Below, piece by piece: positions 10,201 to 17,932 of a stretch of DNA of 64,000 nucleotides. A model generated the notes under the pieces. That model was not told the DNA's origin. It saw only the letters and a program-made list of their open reading frames with translations, and searched no databases. The position numbers were made by a program, and so were the translations under genes. Position 1 is the first letter of the stretch. Every line of letters begins with the position of its first letter. The stretch lies in NCBI GenBank assembly GCA_964636325.1, contig CAZWRV010000015.1, forward strand, positions 21,773 to 85,772, read 5' to 3'. Origin of the DNA: CAZWRV01 sp964636325 (lineage in GTDB: Bacteria > Verrucomicrobiota > Lentisphaeria > Victivallales > GWF2-50-93).

Positions 10201-10711
10201 AGAAGCCGGCCCCCATCGAATTTATTATGGCCTGCCCTGACCATGGCAGTGAAGTTCCGATCACGTTGCGTCCGCCCGGAGTGAGGTGGACTTCGATCGA
10301 GTCGTCCCGGACGACTTCTCCGGTGGGCAATGATGGATCGCGGTTGGTGCAGCGCAGCGTCTCGTTCGGCAGGCGTTGGCTCTCGCATGACAAGTAGATG
10401 TTGTCTGCGTCCCACATTAGCCGCCATTTCGCCCAGCGCGCATACAGGAAGTTGAAGCGCTTCTTCTGGTCAACCATGTTGTTGAGGACGGCCGCGCAGT
10501 CCCATTCGCCCTCGGAAATATCGCCGTCTAGCACAGGCGGTCTTTCCGTCTCCGGGATTGAAAAGCTCGTATACCCGCGCTCAGGATCAAACGGCTTCTG
10601 GGGATAGAACTCTCCGGACTGAAGAGTGGTATGGAATGCGGCAATCACAAGAAATGCGGCCGCGAGGAAATAGGAAGTCGGACTTTCCGAAGGTCTTACA
10701 GCTTTCCACAT
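7232..10711 (-). CDS. Secreted CBM9-like plus DUF6067/GH123-like glycoside hydrolase
   Basis: 1159 residues with an N-terminal hydrophobic segment (YFLAAAFLVIAAFHT) serving as signal peptide. Residues about 55-270 look like a family 9-like carbohydrate-binding domain (PVLDGDISEGEW ... DDSIEVHLTPGG). The DUF6067-type region starts near residue 510, and a TIM-barrel-like core includes GLYHDQFFPYP near residue 895 and a later TAILDGEDHR. A GGGGGTG ribosome-binding site precedes the start. It lies 34 bases after the pseudopilin gene and 22 bases before the next DUF6067 gene, so the three are probably co-transcribed. Domain order matches the protein at 18774-22223. Confidence 0.8.
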   Translation of the reverse strand: MWKAVRPSESPTSYFLAAAFLVIAAFHTTLQSGEFYPQKPFDPERGYTSFSIPETERPPVLDGDISEGEWDCAAVLNNMVDQKKRFNFLYARWAKWRLMWDADNIYLSCESQRLPNETLRCTNRDPSLPTGEVVRDDSIEVHLTPGGRNVIGTSLPWSGQAIINSMGAGFYSKFAWEVAARSTCWNPGWKIASKAHKAAWIIEIAIPRSTMDLPQPNKAGDVWSMLLARNWQRTGGQQSAVAAKLTTFQEPQDHPFAWLTSGPFARLEDLSCLFKGKIEPVLKLGTCGSPGKVSISLLVESAKDETRDAKKETQPSATPYKFEKNDTVEVVKGRLTDWKSGCPDTLTAGKYRFYLKVVADKSTAPLVETNFLFEPGGEAWLDEAAKKIEPEPYSFSAQVAPTMNKLLCTGDFINSPAPEKVDRLALQVFSADKKLFFKGESRNSHFSMISDTFQLPELTPGTYSWKMDFLDKSGASLASKEGEFVKKDEGKEYPWWNFQGAKVDKVLWPYEALRCENGGERVYYWGGTFHLDGLCMPRQLQITANQEWWPELLRDRPSVLLRSSQISAVQDGKPVKIIMQGFPRISQEKDWELQLKGFGRIGETVEVQSDAIIGQDGLIWITITLRPSMDSSSGKDVRRQEASLDSLCIDIPFREDVAKMIVAHGAPGYASYFIGDIPRGEGVVWDCGKAGASVLAYGDMLPVLWIGNDQRGITFVAENNKGWTHKDKADQQVIRGKDETVLRLNIIQDKLTIKSDHRISFGLLPTPMRKMVPGWRMLNCSFSQNFMDPFYSGRKAGKDAPYSSTYMPASYQKSRELMFANTMNMPKALGGFEFAPHSEQSGIGGVFNHSNDWAAIKYFEPEWVNNTWIPSFQNHMLWNLQKWIDEGGLTGLYHDQFFPYPMSNSVAGAAYRLPDGRTNIGYNMLLDRTYAMREYALFLENGITPRIFCHTTHGGQQIAFPWVTAILDGEDHRIVADADYDFMDVFPAERIRAYGTPWNWGNTFFWMFLLDKGEEKWTARQTRTFTGWHTLHDSVHQYPANLEAFFDWGMNDSSVKFWPYWRNGKIISVSNPDILVSMWTLPDRALMCAFNTDKKAPATATIRIPLSDLGLMPKIRSEYIGAKDIESGKTATFDAWNGTLELAIPPHDYNLISVRKYAN

Positions 10712-10745
10712 ATGACACCCCCATCTTTAAAGTTTTTAGAAGATT

Positions 10746-11594
10746 CTATTTTAGATTGTAATAGGCCCAGAAGCCCATATATCCCCTGTCGTTGTACGGG
10801 TTGTAGTAGAGGTAGTTGATGTTTTTCCAGTTTGCCTGCGTCTCGACGTGTCCGTCAATGTGGCCGATGTTTATCGAGCCGTTGTGGAAGGCGGGTATGG
10901 CCCATGGGAATTCGACAGCCCAGAAGTTGGGGAGTGTGTCGGCCACGAAGGCTCCCCTGCGTCCTTTGACCCAGGTGTTGACTGTCCCCGCCAAGCCCCA
11001 CCGGTCATAATAGTTCATGGATGATAGGAACTTGCTGAGCTTTGTGCCGCCCGCATGCGCCGGATCGTTCGAACTTGTATCGCTGGTGTTTACAGCCCAG
11101 TACCCGGTGTATGGAGTGTAGAGGCGTGTAGCGGTGAAAGTGTTATACATGAGGTCGTCGGCCCAGCTGCCAGAATTCGGCGAGAAGCTGTATCCGGGGC
11201 AGACGAATGAGCCGCCGGATATGTAGCTGTTCGGCAGGTATAGGCCGAATCCGACGAATCCAGCCGGATCCTGTTTTATATACGTCCTGCTGGCGTTTCC
11301 CTCATGGAGGGCGCTGCGGTAAGGGAAGAACTCGTCGTAATCGCCAAGGTAATTCGTTGTCGCAAGGATTATCTGCTTCTGATTGTTTATGCAGACTCCG
11401 GTCTTGGCGATGTCTCTGGCACGTTTCAGTGCCGGCAGGAGCATCGCGCAGAGGATGCCTATTATTGCGATGACGACGAGGAGTTCAATGAGCGTAAAAG
11501 TTTTTCCGGGGGAAAAACTTTTACCTGGGCTGATCGGAATGCCCTTGTCCGGAAAACGCATTCCGGGCGGAGCTGATGATGCGCGGATTGTCAT
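10746..11594 (-). CDS. Type II secretion/pilin-like protein with prepilin signature and H-x9-DG motif
   Basis: 282 residues from the ATG at 11594, chosen because GGGAGGA lies 6 bases upstream; the frame extends upstream to 11621. A basic leader of about 32 residues precedes the prepilin cleavage and methylation signature TFTLIELLVVIAIIGIL. The C-terminal region holds FHNGSINIGHIDG, the H-x9-DG motif shared by the large pseudopilin-like families of Planctomycetota and Lentisphaerota. Such proteins are processed by a prepilin peptidase and anchored by the hydrophobic helix. It sits between a lyase and secreted DUF6067 genes, as does its paralogue at 28669 in the opposite run. Its exact role is unknown. 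Confidence 0.88.
   Translation of the reverse strand: MTIRASSAPPGMRFPDKGIPISPGKSFSPGKTFTLIELLVVIAIIGILCAMLLPALKRARDIAKTGVCINNQKQIILATTNYLGDYDEFFPYRSALHEGNASRTYIKQDPAGFVGFGLYLPNSYISGGSFVCPGYSFSPNSGSWADDLMYNTFTATRLYTPYTGYWAVNTSDTSSNDPAHAGGTKLSKFLSSMNYYDRWGLAGTVNTWVKGRRGAFVADTLPNFWAVEFPWAIPAFHNGSINIGHIDGHVETQANWKNINYLYYNPYNDRGYMGFWAYYNLK
11494..11524. repeat. Perfect 14-bp palindrome inside pseudopilin leader (family E)
   Basis: GTAAAAGTTTTTCC, a 3-base loop, and its exact inverse. In the coding frame it encodes GKSFSPGKTFT, immediately before LIELL. The same palindrome, with a different loop, is at the same place in the pseudopilin gene at 28669-29535. Confidence 0.85.
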
Positions 11595-11639
11595 GTGTTC
11601 CTCCCTGAAGATAAAATGCAAATCAATTCAAGAATTATC

Positions 11640-11823
11640 TCACTTCTTTGGAGACGTCTTGGCTTTCTTAGTCTTTTTGATGATTCCATATAGCCTGGAG
11701 TCTTTCGAGTCTTTCGAAATCATGTCCAGGGGATTTTCCCCATCCGCGCTTTTCGCCTTGCCGTCGCCGCAGTTTTCGGTGAGGAATGCGGCGCCGGCGT
11801 ATAGGGATGGGCAGGGTTTTCAT
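11640..11823 (-). pseudogene. Small ORF coupled to the lyase gene, apparently frameshifted
   Basis: An ATG at 11823-11821 overlaps the lyase stop as ATGA and is preceded by a strong GGAGG-type ribosome-binding site. Its own frame gives a 51-residue, arginine-rich product that looks unnatural and ends at 11668. If one A of the AAAA run after the ATG is removed, the frame becomes MKPCPSLYAGAAFLTENCGD and continues with a Lys/Asp-rich tail to a TGA at 11642-11640, about 60 residues, resembling a small exported or lipoprotein-like peptide. This is either a recent frameshift, a sequencing error or programmed slippage. No family was recognised. Confidence 0.4.
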
Positions 11824-14288
11824 TGTATCCTCCACCTGCCGTTCTTGCAGATGGCGCGCAGACATTCAGTCCTCTTCCCGTTCGATGTAATGGATATTAA
11901 TGGCGCTGCTGCGGGTTTGATTGTCAATTCCATCTTTTCAGATTCCGCCCTAGGCGCATTGCCCGTGGTTAATTTCCATGAGGGCTTTGCGCCGGGCAGG
12001 AGTATCTCGACTGCGGTGAGAAGCCGGTGCGTTGCGGATTTCCCTGAGAGCAGGCGGAGGATTTTTGCCGGTCTCTCAAGATCATCCATGCCGTCCTGAT
12101 CCATGGTGGCTTCCGAAGGCTTCCAGTTGAGCGGGACGACGCGCAGCGCAGCATGCTTGCCGATTATCCAGAATTCCGCGTTCCGTTTCTCGACGGGTTT
12201 CGTGGTGCTGATGCGGAAGCTGGCGGCATGCTGGGATTTCATAACTAGCTCGTCATCAAAGATGTACAGGCTTGGAAGAGGGGAGATTACTCGCCGGACG
12301 CTTTTGGTCACCGGGCTCGGCGCCCATACTCCGGTGTTGTCGCTGGCGAGTAGGAAGATGCCATTCTTTTCAATTGCGGAAGTCAAGATTCCGCCGTCAG
12401 TGGTGGAGGGATGCTGGCGGAAGGGGGCGCCGTCATTATCCTCGGGGCAGAGCAGATTGTGACGGCCTGTCCAGACAAGCAGCGTGTGCTCCGGGTGGTC
12501 GTAGTGGAGCATGCCGCGGTCGATCGCCAGCGCCTCCTTATCCGTCTCGATGATGAAGCTTCCCTTGTCCTCGTGGGTGTGGCCGCCCCTGCCGGGGCCG
12601 GTGCAGAAATGGAAATGGACGGGGCCGACACCTTCGACGTCACGGATGCGCGTGACCTGGCCGGTGTCCGGATAGACGCCTAGCCTTGGGCTTGGCGGGA
12701 CGGATGCAGTCCTCGGCTTCAGGTCGCTGGAAATGATCAGGGAGAAAGGATCGGAGTCGCCATGTTCCTCTACGATCTTCCGGTATATCTCCTGCCACCT
12801 GGGGTTGCCGGAGACTCGGGCGAAGAATGCCGCTATGAATGGGCTGATCCTGGATTGCGACCTGCATGAGTTTATGCTCATGTATCTCGGGATTCCGCCG
12901 TCGTCCTGGATCGTAAGCATGTCGAGCGCGAAGTCGCCCGTGCGCCTAATTGTCGGAGTGACGTATTTCTCGAGCGCCTTCCCGTGGTACCTTGCCATGG
13001 CGCAGAGGGGCGGCAGGCCGACATCGAGGGCGGCCTCCCAGTAGCCCATGCCTTCGAGCGTGCCGCCGTCGTCCCTTATGTAGTTTCCGAGCATGGTGTG
13101 CTGGTCGCGCTCGGCCTCCTCCAGGCGCGGACGGTATCGGGGATAGGTCTGATATACGGAGAGGAGGGCCATTATGCGTCCGTGATTGAACATCAGCCCC
13201 TGGTTCATGCCCCACACGTATTCCCAGCGGAAGAGGTCTGACTCTATGTGTGCAATCGCCTTGCGGATAAGGACGTCGCGCAAGGTCTCCCTGCCGTAAG
13301 GTGTCAGGAATGAACCGGCGAGATCGAGGACCAGCGCCATGCCCTTGCAGTACCATGCCTCGACGTAGCCTCGGCGGTGGTATGGCGAGCCGGGAAGGAC
13401 GCTTAGGACACCCTGCGTCCATTCGCGGCAGTGGGCGGCGGAGAGCGCCATGCGGACCGCCATGCGCGACTTCTCCGGATCGCGGTCGATGAGGCCGATG
13501 AAGGCGAGGCGGCCCATGCCGTCGTGCATGGCCGGCTTCCAACGGTCGCGCTCGCGGACGAACACGGACTGGAATGGATCAGGAAGAAATTCCCCGACGG
13601 CGGCCTCAGGTTTGAAGGTCGCCATGTCCTTGTCAGTCTGCGCCCTTAATGAATCCAGCATCCGTTTGAACGGGGTGCGGTTCAGGCGCTTCCTAAGCGC
13701 TTCAGCTCCGGCATTGTCAAAATACAGCTTCAGCTGGGGCTCCACCGACTTCGGCTTTTCTACGAGCAGGCCCGGCCAGTCGGGGGTATACGGGCTCGGT
13801 CGTGCTTCCATGATTTTTTCCAGCCTCCGGTTCGCGACGCCGAGCCAGACCAGCTCGATTATCGCGGGCTTCTGCTCAAGCGGAACCATTTCGATTCGAA
13901 GGGAAGTTAGGATTTTCCCCGGCAGCCTGCCGTCGAATTCGGAGAAGTTGTCCGTGCCTTTGGCGGTGAGGATGAGCTCTTCGGCTCCGCCGCCGAACCC
14001 TGCATGAATCCGGATTTCCATATGTTTCGGAACGCAGGCGAAAAGCCTCGATATGTCGTATTCGCCGACGTCGGCGCTGCAGCGGCGGCTCATCGTGAAA
14101 GCCGGTTTCCCGGCTGGCGATTTTTCTATGGTGAACCATGCGGATGCGGAATAGGACGCCTTCGCGCCTGGCAGAATCCTTATGTCGTAGCCCTCGAACG
14201 CGTCGTAAGTGCTGTTGTCGGCGTTCTTGTCGCCGGTCCAGAACGGTTCGATAATCGCCTCAGCTTCGTTGATGCGCACGACTCTCAT
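11820..14288 (-). CDS. Heparinase II/III-family polysaccharide lyase-like protein
   Basis: 822 residues, start supported by AGAAGGAG six bases upstream. Residues about 1-180 form a non-catalytic beta-rich part. Residues about 200-500 form the alpha-helical toroid (WEYVWGMNQGLMFNHGRI, DDGGTLEGMGYW). The beta-sandwich heparinase II/III domain carries GRGGHTHEDKGSF, with the family's conserved histidines. These enzymes cleave uronic-acid glycans by beta-elimination. No signal peptide is visible, so it is either cytoplasmic or exported in another way. It ends in ATGA overlap with a small ORF and starts 19 bases after the regulator gene, suggesting one operon. Confidence 0.82.
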   Translation of the reverse strand: MRVVRINEAEAIIEPFWTGDKNADNSTYDAFEGYDIRILPGAKASYSASAWFTIEKSPAGKPAFTMSRRCSADVGEYDISRLFACVPKHMEIRIHAGFGGGAEELILTAKGTDNFSEFDGRLPGKILTSLRIEMVPLEQKPAIIELVWLGVANRRLEKIMEARPSPYTPDWPGLLVEKPKSVEPQLKLYFDNAGAEALRKRLNRTPFKRMLDSLRAQTDKDMATFKPEAAVGEFLPDPFQSVFVRERDRWKPAMHDGMGRLAFIGLIDRDPEKSRMAVRMALSAAHCREWTQGVLSVLPGSPYHRRGYVEAWYCKGMALVLDLAGSFLTPYGRETLRDVLIRKAIAHIESDLFRWEYVWGMNQGLMFNHGRIMALLSVYQTYPRYRPRLEEAERDQHTMLGNYIRDDGGTLEGMGYWEAALDVGLPPLCAMARYHGKALEKYVTPTIRRTGDFALDMLTIQDDGGIPRYMSINSCRSQSRISPFIAAFFARVSGNPRWQEIYRKIVEEHGDSDPFSLIISSDLKPRTASVPPSPRLGVYPDTGQVTRIRDVEGVGPVHFHFCTGPGRGGHTHEDKGSFIIETDKEALAIDRGMLHYDHPEHTLLVWTGRHNLLCPEDNDGAPFRQHPSTTDGGILTSAIEKNGIFLLASDNTGVWAPSPVTKSVRRVISPLPSLYIFDDELVMKSQHAASFRISTTKPVEKRNAEFWIIGKHAALRVVPLNWKPSEATMDQDGMDDLERPAKILRLLSGKSATHRLLTAVEILLPGAKPSWKLTTGNAPRAESEKMELTIKPAAAPLISITSNGKRTECLRAICKNGRWRIQ

Positions 14289-14306
14289 GATGCTCCTTCT
14301 TCGAGT

Positions 14307-15392
14307 TTATGGCCTGCCGTTTGAAATCTTAACGGCAATTTCTCTCGTTTCAGGCACCTCCGCCCCGTTGGAGATATGCCTTAGAATTTCTACGGCGGTT
14401 CCGAGTATTTCCTTAAGGTCGAATCCGACTTTCAATATCGGCAGGGATGGCGGGATAGTCTCCGGAAAATTCCACGCCGAAACGATCATCAGCTCGTCCG
14501 GAACCCTGGTTCCGGAGGCCGCCACGCCGAGGCACGCGCTGGCGAGCAGGTTGTCGTCGGTCACGAGAAGGGCGTCGGGCATTTCCGGCTGGCCGGGGTT
14601 TAAAAGCAGCTGGATGCTGTTGCGCGCCCAATGCGGATTCAGCGCGCTGGCGCCCTGGAACCAATGCGGAAAAGAAGTCATGCCAAGCGAGCGTATCTTT
14701 GCGGTTATCCCGGGTTCGTAGTCTGGCCCGTTTGAACTCTGCGCGAGAACGGCCACCTTCCTGCGCCCGTGCGCGGAAATCTCGGCCAGGGCCCTGTCGA
14801 TCATCGCGTGATGGCTTATCTTCAGATAGCTCAGTCCAGGGGCGGGCTCTCTGTTGCCGAGAATGCTGACCGTGGGAACCTGGGGGGCTTTCAGGAGTGG
14901 CGTGTCCCTGAGGCATTCGTAGCTCACAAGGAAGAGCCCGGACAGGATGCCTGCCTCCAGGTCGGCTAGAAGTCGGATGTAGTCTTTTGAGTCCGCATGG
15001 CCGTCCACTCCGAAGTATGCCCTTCCTTTCCATGGGGATTCCGTGTTCGAGGTGACCATCTCCCTCAGGAGGCCCGTATTGAAGCTTGACCATGACCATC
15101 CGCTTTCATCCGTGGGGTGGAGGGTGAAGACCAGTCCGTATTGCATGCTTGAAGATGCTCCGGCGGAGACAATGGTGCCTTTGCGGCTCTCAATCTTCAC
15201 CAGGCCGTCGGCTCGCAGGCGGTCAAGAGCCCTCTGCATCGTAAGAAGGCTGACTCCGAACTCCTTGGCCAGCCTCCTGTTTGACGGGAGGCTGGTTCCT
15301 GGCGGCCATACATTCTCAGAGAAGCGCCTCCTGCATTCCTGCAGTATGCGTGCCGTCGTTCCGCCGTTTCTTCCGTTCAAGTTTTTTCTCAT
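14307..15392 (-). CDS. GntR-family regulator with LacI-type sugar-sensor domain
   Basis: 361 residues from the ATG at 15392. The winged-helix domain occupies residues about 12-80 (PPGTSLPSNRRLAKEFGVS, then TMQRALDRLRADGLVKIE). A periplasmic-binding-protein-like (LacI/PBP1) effector domain fills the rest (VSILGNREP, PDALLVTDDNLLASACLGV, PDELMIVSAW). This is the AraR-type layout. No clear ribosome-binding site precedes the start, and the longer upstream frame looks noncoding. It heads the leftward glycan operon and faces the rightward operon at 15575 across a 182-bp spacer filled with GTCA repeats, so it probably controls both. The effector is unknown. Confidence 0.85.
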   Translation of the reverse strand: MRKNLNGRNGGTTARILQECRRRFSENVWPPGTSLPSNRRLAKEFGVSLLTMQRALDRLRADGLVKIESRKGTIVSAGASSSMQYGLVFTLHPTDESGWSWSSFNTGLLREMVTSNTESPWKGRAYFGVDGHADSKDYIRLLADLEAGILSGLFLVSYECLRDTPLLKAPQVPTVSILGNREPAPGLSYLKISHHAMIDRALAEISAHGRRKVAVLAQSSNGPDYEPGITAKIRSLGMTSFPHWFQGASALNPHWARNSIQLLLNPGQPEMPDALLVTDDNLLASACLGVAASGTRVPDELMIVSAWNFPETIPPSLPILKVGFDLKEILGTAVEILRHISNGAEVPETREIAVKISNGRP

Positions 15393-15399
15393 GAAATAA

Positions 15400-15507
15400 G
15401 TCAGTATTAATAAATAGTATGTCAGATTGCCTAATATCATATGCCATGCTAAACATTGTGTCAACATAAAAAATAAAAATAAGTCAAAATTATTATTGAC
15501 TATGTCA
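15400..15507. promoter_or_regulatory. Array of GTCA half-sites, candidate operator for the GntR regulator
   Basis: GTCA, usually preceded by A/T-rich bases and followed by A or G, occurs on the + strand at 15400, 15421, 15460, 15483 and 15504. Spacings are 21, 39, 23 and 21 bases, close to multiples of two DNA turns. The last is part of a TTGAC-TA-T-GTCAA palindrome overlapping the -35 box of the rightward promoter. Binding by the adjacent regulator is inferred. Confidence 0.4.
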
Positions 15508-15523
15508 AAAGGGCGAATATTAT
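15496..15523 (+). promoter_or_regulatory. Candidate sigma70 promoter for the rightward glycan operon
   Basis: TTGACT at 15496-15501 and TATTAT at 15518-15523 are separated by 16 bases, the best -10/-35 match in the spacer. The -35 box lies inside the palindrome TTGAC-TAT-GTCAA, so a bound repressor would block RNA polymerase. Confidence 0.5.
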
Positions 15524-15574
15524 AAGGGCAAAAGCATCCGGCGAACAATAGATTGAAGAAGGGCGATTGATTCC

Positions 15575-17923
15575 ATGAAGACTCAGAGGCACAAGAATCC
15601 GCTTGTTGACACCCGCAGGCCATCAGACGGGGCATATGCTGCGACAAATCCGCCGGTTTTCGCATGGCGTGCGGACGGAGGCGCGAATTCATGGTCTCTA
15701 ACCGTATCGAAGGACAGGGAGCAGAGGGATAAGATCATCGATCTGAATAATCTTGAGATTCCTTATCACTTGCCATCCAAGGCCTTGCAGCCTGGAAGGT
15801 ATTTCTGGAGCTGGGCCGGCGGCCGTTCAGGAGGGGAATTGTTTTCTTTTGAAATCCGTCCGGAGGCGGCGGTATTGGAGGTGCCCGAGGTCGATGGGCT
15901 TCTAGCCGCGATGCCGGCGGCGCATCCGAGGATATGGATACGTCCGGAATATGTATCAGCCCTGCGCGAATCACGCTTCAGCTCAAGGAAAGGCATGTGG
16001 GGGGAGCTTAGGAAGGCCGCCGAAGAGTTCCTTTTGCAACCGCACGAGCTTTCCGAGCCGCCATTCATTCCGGACTACCACTCACAGCACGAGGCATGGT
16101 TCCACGCCTACAACAAGGCGATGATGGATTCGAGGCTCTTTCTTGGAGGTGCGGAAGTGCTTGCGCTGGCGTATCTTGCCTCCGGCGACGCCAAATATGC
16201 AAAGGCCGCATGCGCGCGGATGGCGTCCGTTTCGAAGTGGGATCCCGCGGGCTCCACATGGATAGAGCACAACGACGAGCCGCACATGTCGATAGTGAAC
16301 TGGGGGCCCGTCGTCTGCGACTGGGTGTGGGAGCATTTCACGGAGGACGAGAGGGCCAGGATTGCGGAGATGTTCCGCCGCCGCGGAGAGCTGGCGGTTA
16401 AGTTCATACGCTCATTCGGGCATTACGGTTCGACCCACTACGGTTCGCACCACGGGAGGGAGATAGTGTTCCTGGGAACTCTCTGCCTGGTCTTCCACGA
16501 GGAGATCCCGGAGGCGCGGGCCTGGCTGGAATGGCTGCGGCCGGTTCTTTGCGGGATATGGCCGATGTGGGCCGGGGAGGACGGCGCATGGGCGGAAGGG
16601 CCTCACTACAGTGTCGCGTATGTCTGCGTCATGATGCGCTTCGCGGCCGCGCTCAGAAGCTCTACCGGCGTCGACCTCTTCAGACGCCCGTTCTGGAAGG
16701 GATACATCGAATGGCTGAAGCATTGCTGCCCCTCGGATGTCGAATGGACAGGGTTCGGGGACGGCGCCAAGCTGCGCGGCAAGGCCGACCACTTCACTGC
16801 GGACGTCGTCAGGCTGATCGCATGTTTCACCGGAAGCCGCGGATTCAATGGCTATGTCAATAAGATATGCCCCGGCCGTTCCTTGATGGCCGAGCGCGTC
16901 GACTTGTCATATCCGTCGCCGATGGTGTATTTGTTCAATCCGGAGGACAAGGGGGACGGCGAAGGCATAGAGGACAAGGATGTAGGGAAAAGGATGCTGA
17001 AGGTCTTTCCCGGGGCGGGTTGGGCGGCCCTGCACACCAGCCTCGGAAACACGGCGAGTGACATCTGCCTCACCTTCAGATCTTCTCCCTATGGCTCCGT
17101 CAGTCATTCGCATGCGGACAACAATGATTTCACTTTACATGCCGGAGGGAAGTCCCTCCTGATCCCCTCGGGAGTCTACGACGGCTGGGCGACGAAGCAT
17201 CACAGCCACTGGGTATGGCATACTAAGTCCGCAAACTGCATAACGCTTTCCGACGCGGGGCAGCTCATGCGTTCCGAGGATTCGACCGGGATGATCGAGG
17301 ATGCTTTTGAAGACGGACGTATCGTTTATTTCCTCGGCAACGCGGATGCCAGCTATCATGACCGGGCGCTCCGGTGCAGGCGGCACGTGCTCTACCTGAA
17401 GCCCCACAATGCGTTCCTTATCGTTGACGAATTCGAAGCTCGCCCGGGAATTGCTTCTTCCCTGCAGTGGAACGCCCACGCCTGGTCGGAATTCAACATC
17501 GACGAGAAGGAAATTTCATTCCGTGTGGAGCGAGATGGCTCGTCCGTCAATGGGCATATCCTTTGGCATGCCGAAGGTTTTTTCACTCTTACCGACAAGG
17601 CCGATCCTCCGCCGCTAAACGACGGATTCGACAGGCTTCCGTTCACAGAGTACAACCTTAGGTTCACACCATGGGGGCTTGTGGACAAAGTCAGAAACTT
17701 GGGAGTTCTGCTTTGCCCGGAACTGTCAACCGCCAGACGTGCGTGCGTGTCTTCGGAAAGGATGGACGGAGTCGAGGTTGCCAGGATAGGGGATGACATC
17801 GTCCATGTATATCCGGAATCATTCTCCCACGCGAATGGGAGGAAGATTGTGGCGCAAATCAATCTTTGCGGAACCGAATACCAGATCGGGGACGGATCGA
17901 TTTATATCAAAAAGTCCAATTAG
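15575..17923 (+). CDS. Heparinase II/III-like protein with DUF4962-type N-terminal region
   Basis: 782 residues. The N-terminal ~100 residues form a fibronectin-like segment (NPPVFAWRADGG, SWSLTVSKD). An alpha/alpha toroid follows (HPRIWIRPEYVSALRE, HYGSHHGREIVFLGTLCLV, WAGEDGAWAEGPHYS). The beta-sandwich domain contains SVSHSHADNNDFTLHAGG, with the conserved His residues of heparinase II-type lyases. The layout resembles heparinase II (DUF4962 plus Hepar_II_III). No signal peptide is obvious. It is the first gene of the rightward operon, with the next start only 9 bases after its stop. The substrate is probably a uronic-acid-containing glycan; not proven. Confidence 0.85.
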   Translation: MKTQRHKNPLVDTRRPSDGAYAATNPPVFAWRADGGANSWSLTVSKDREQRDKIIDLNNLEIPYHLPSKALQPGRYFWSWAGGRSGGELFSFEIRPEAAVLEVPEVDGLLAAMPAAHPRIWIRPEYVSALRESRFSSRKGMWGELRKAAEEFLLQPHELSEPPFIPDYHSQHEAWFHAYNKAMMDSRLFLGGAEVLALAYLASGDAKYAKAACARMASVSKWDPAGSTWIEHNDEPHMSIVNWGPVVCDWVWEHFTEDERARIAEMFRRRGELAVKFIRSFGHYGSTHYGSHHGREIVFLGTLCLVFHEEIPEARAWLEWLRPVLCGIWPMWAGEDGAWAEGPHYSVAYVCVMMRFAAALRSSTGVDLFRRPFWKGYIEWLKHCCPSDVEWTGFGDGAKLRGKADHFTADVVRLIACFTGSRGFNGYVNKICPGRSLMAERVDLSYPSPMVYLFNPEDKGDGEGIEDKDVGKRMLKVFPGAGWAALHTSLGNTASDICLTFRSSPYGSVSHSHADNNDFTLHAGGKSLLIPSGVYDGWATKHHSHWVWHTKSANCITLSDAGQLMRSEDSTGMIEDAFEDGRIVYFLGNADASYHDRALRCRRHVLYLKPHNAFLIVDEFEARPGIASSLQWNAHAWSEFNIDEKEISFRVERDGSSVNGHILWHAEGFFTLTDKADPPPLNDGFDRLPFTEYNLRFTPWGLVDKVRNLGVLLCPELSTARRACVSSERMDGVEVARIGDDIVHVYPESFSHANGRKIVAQINLCGTEYQIGDGSIYIKKSN

Positions 17924-17932
17924 GGATTGAAA

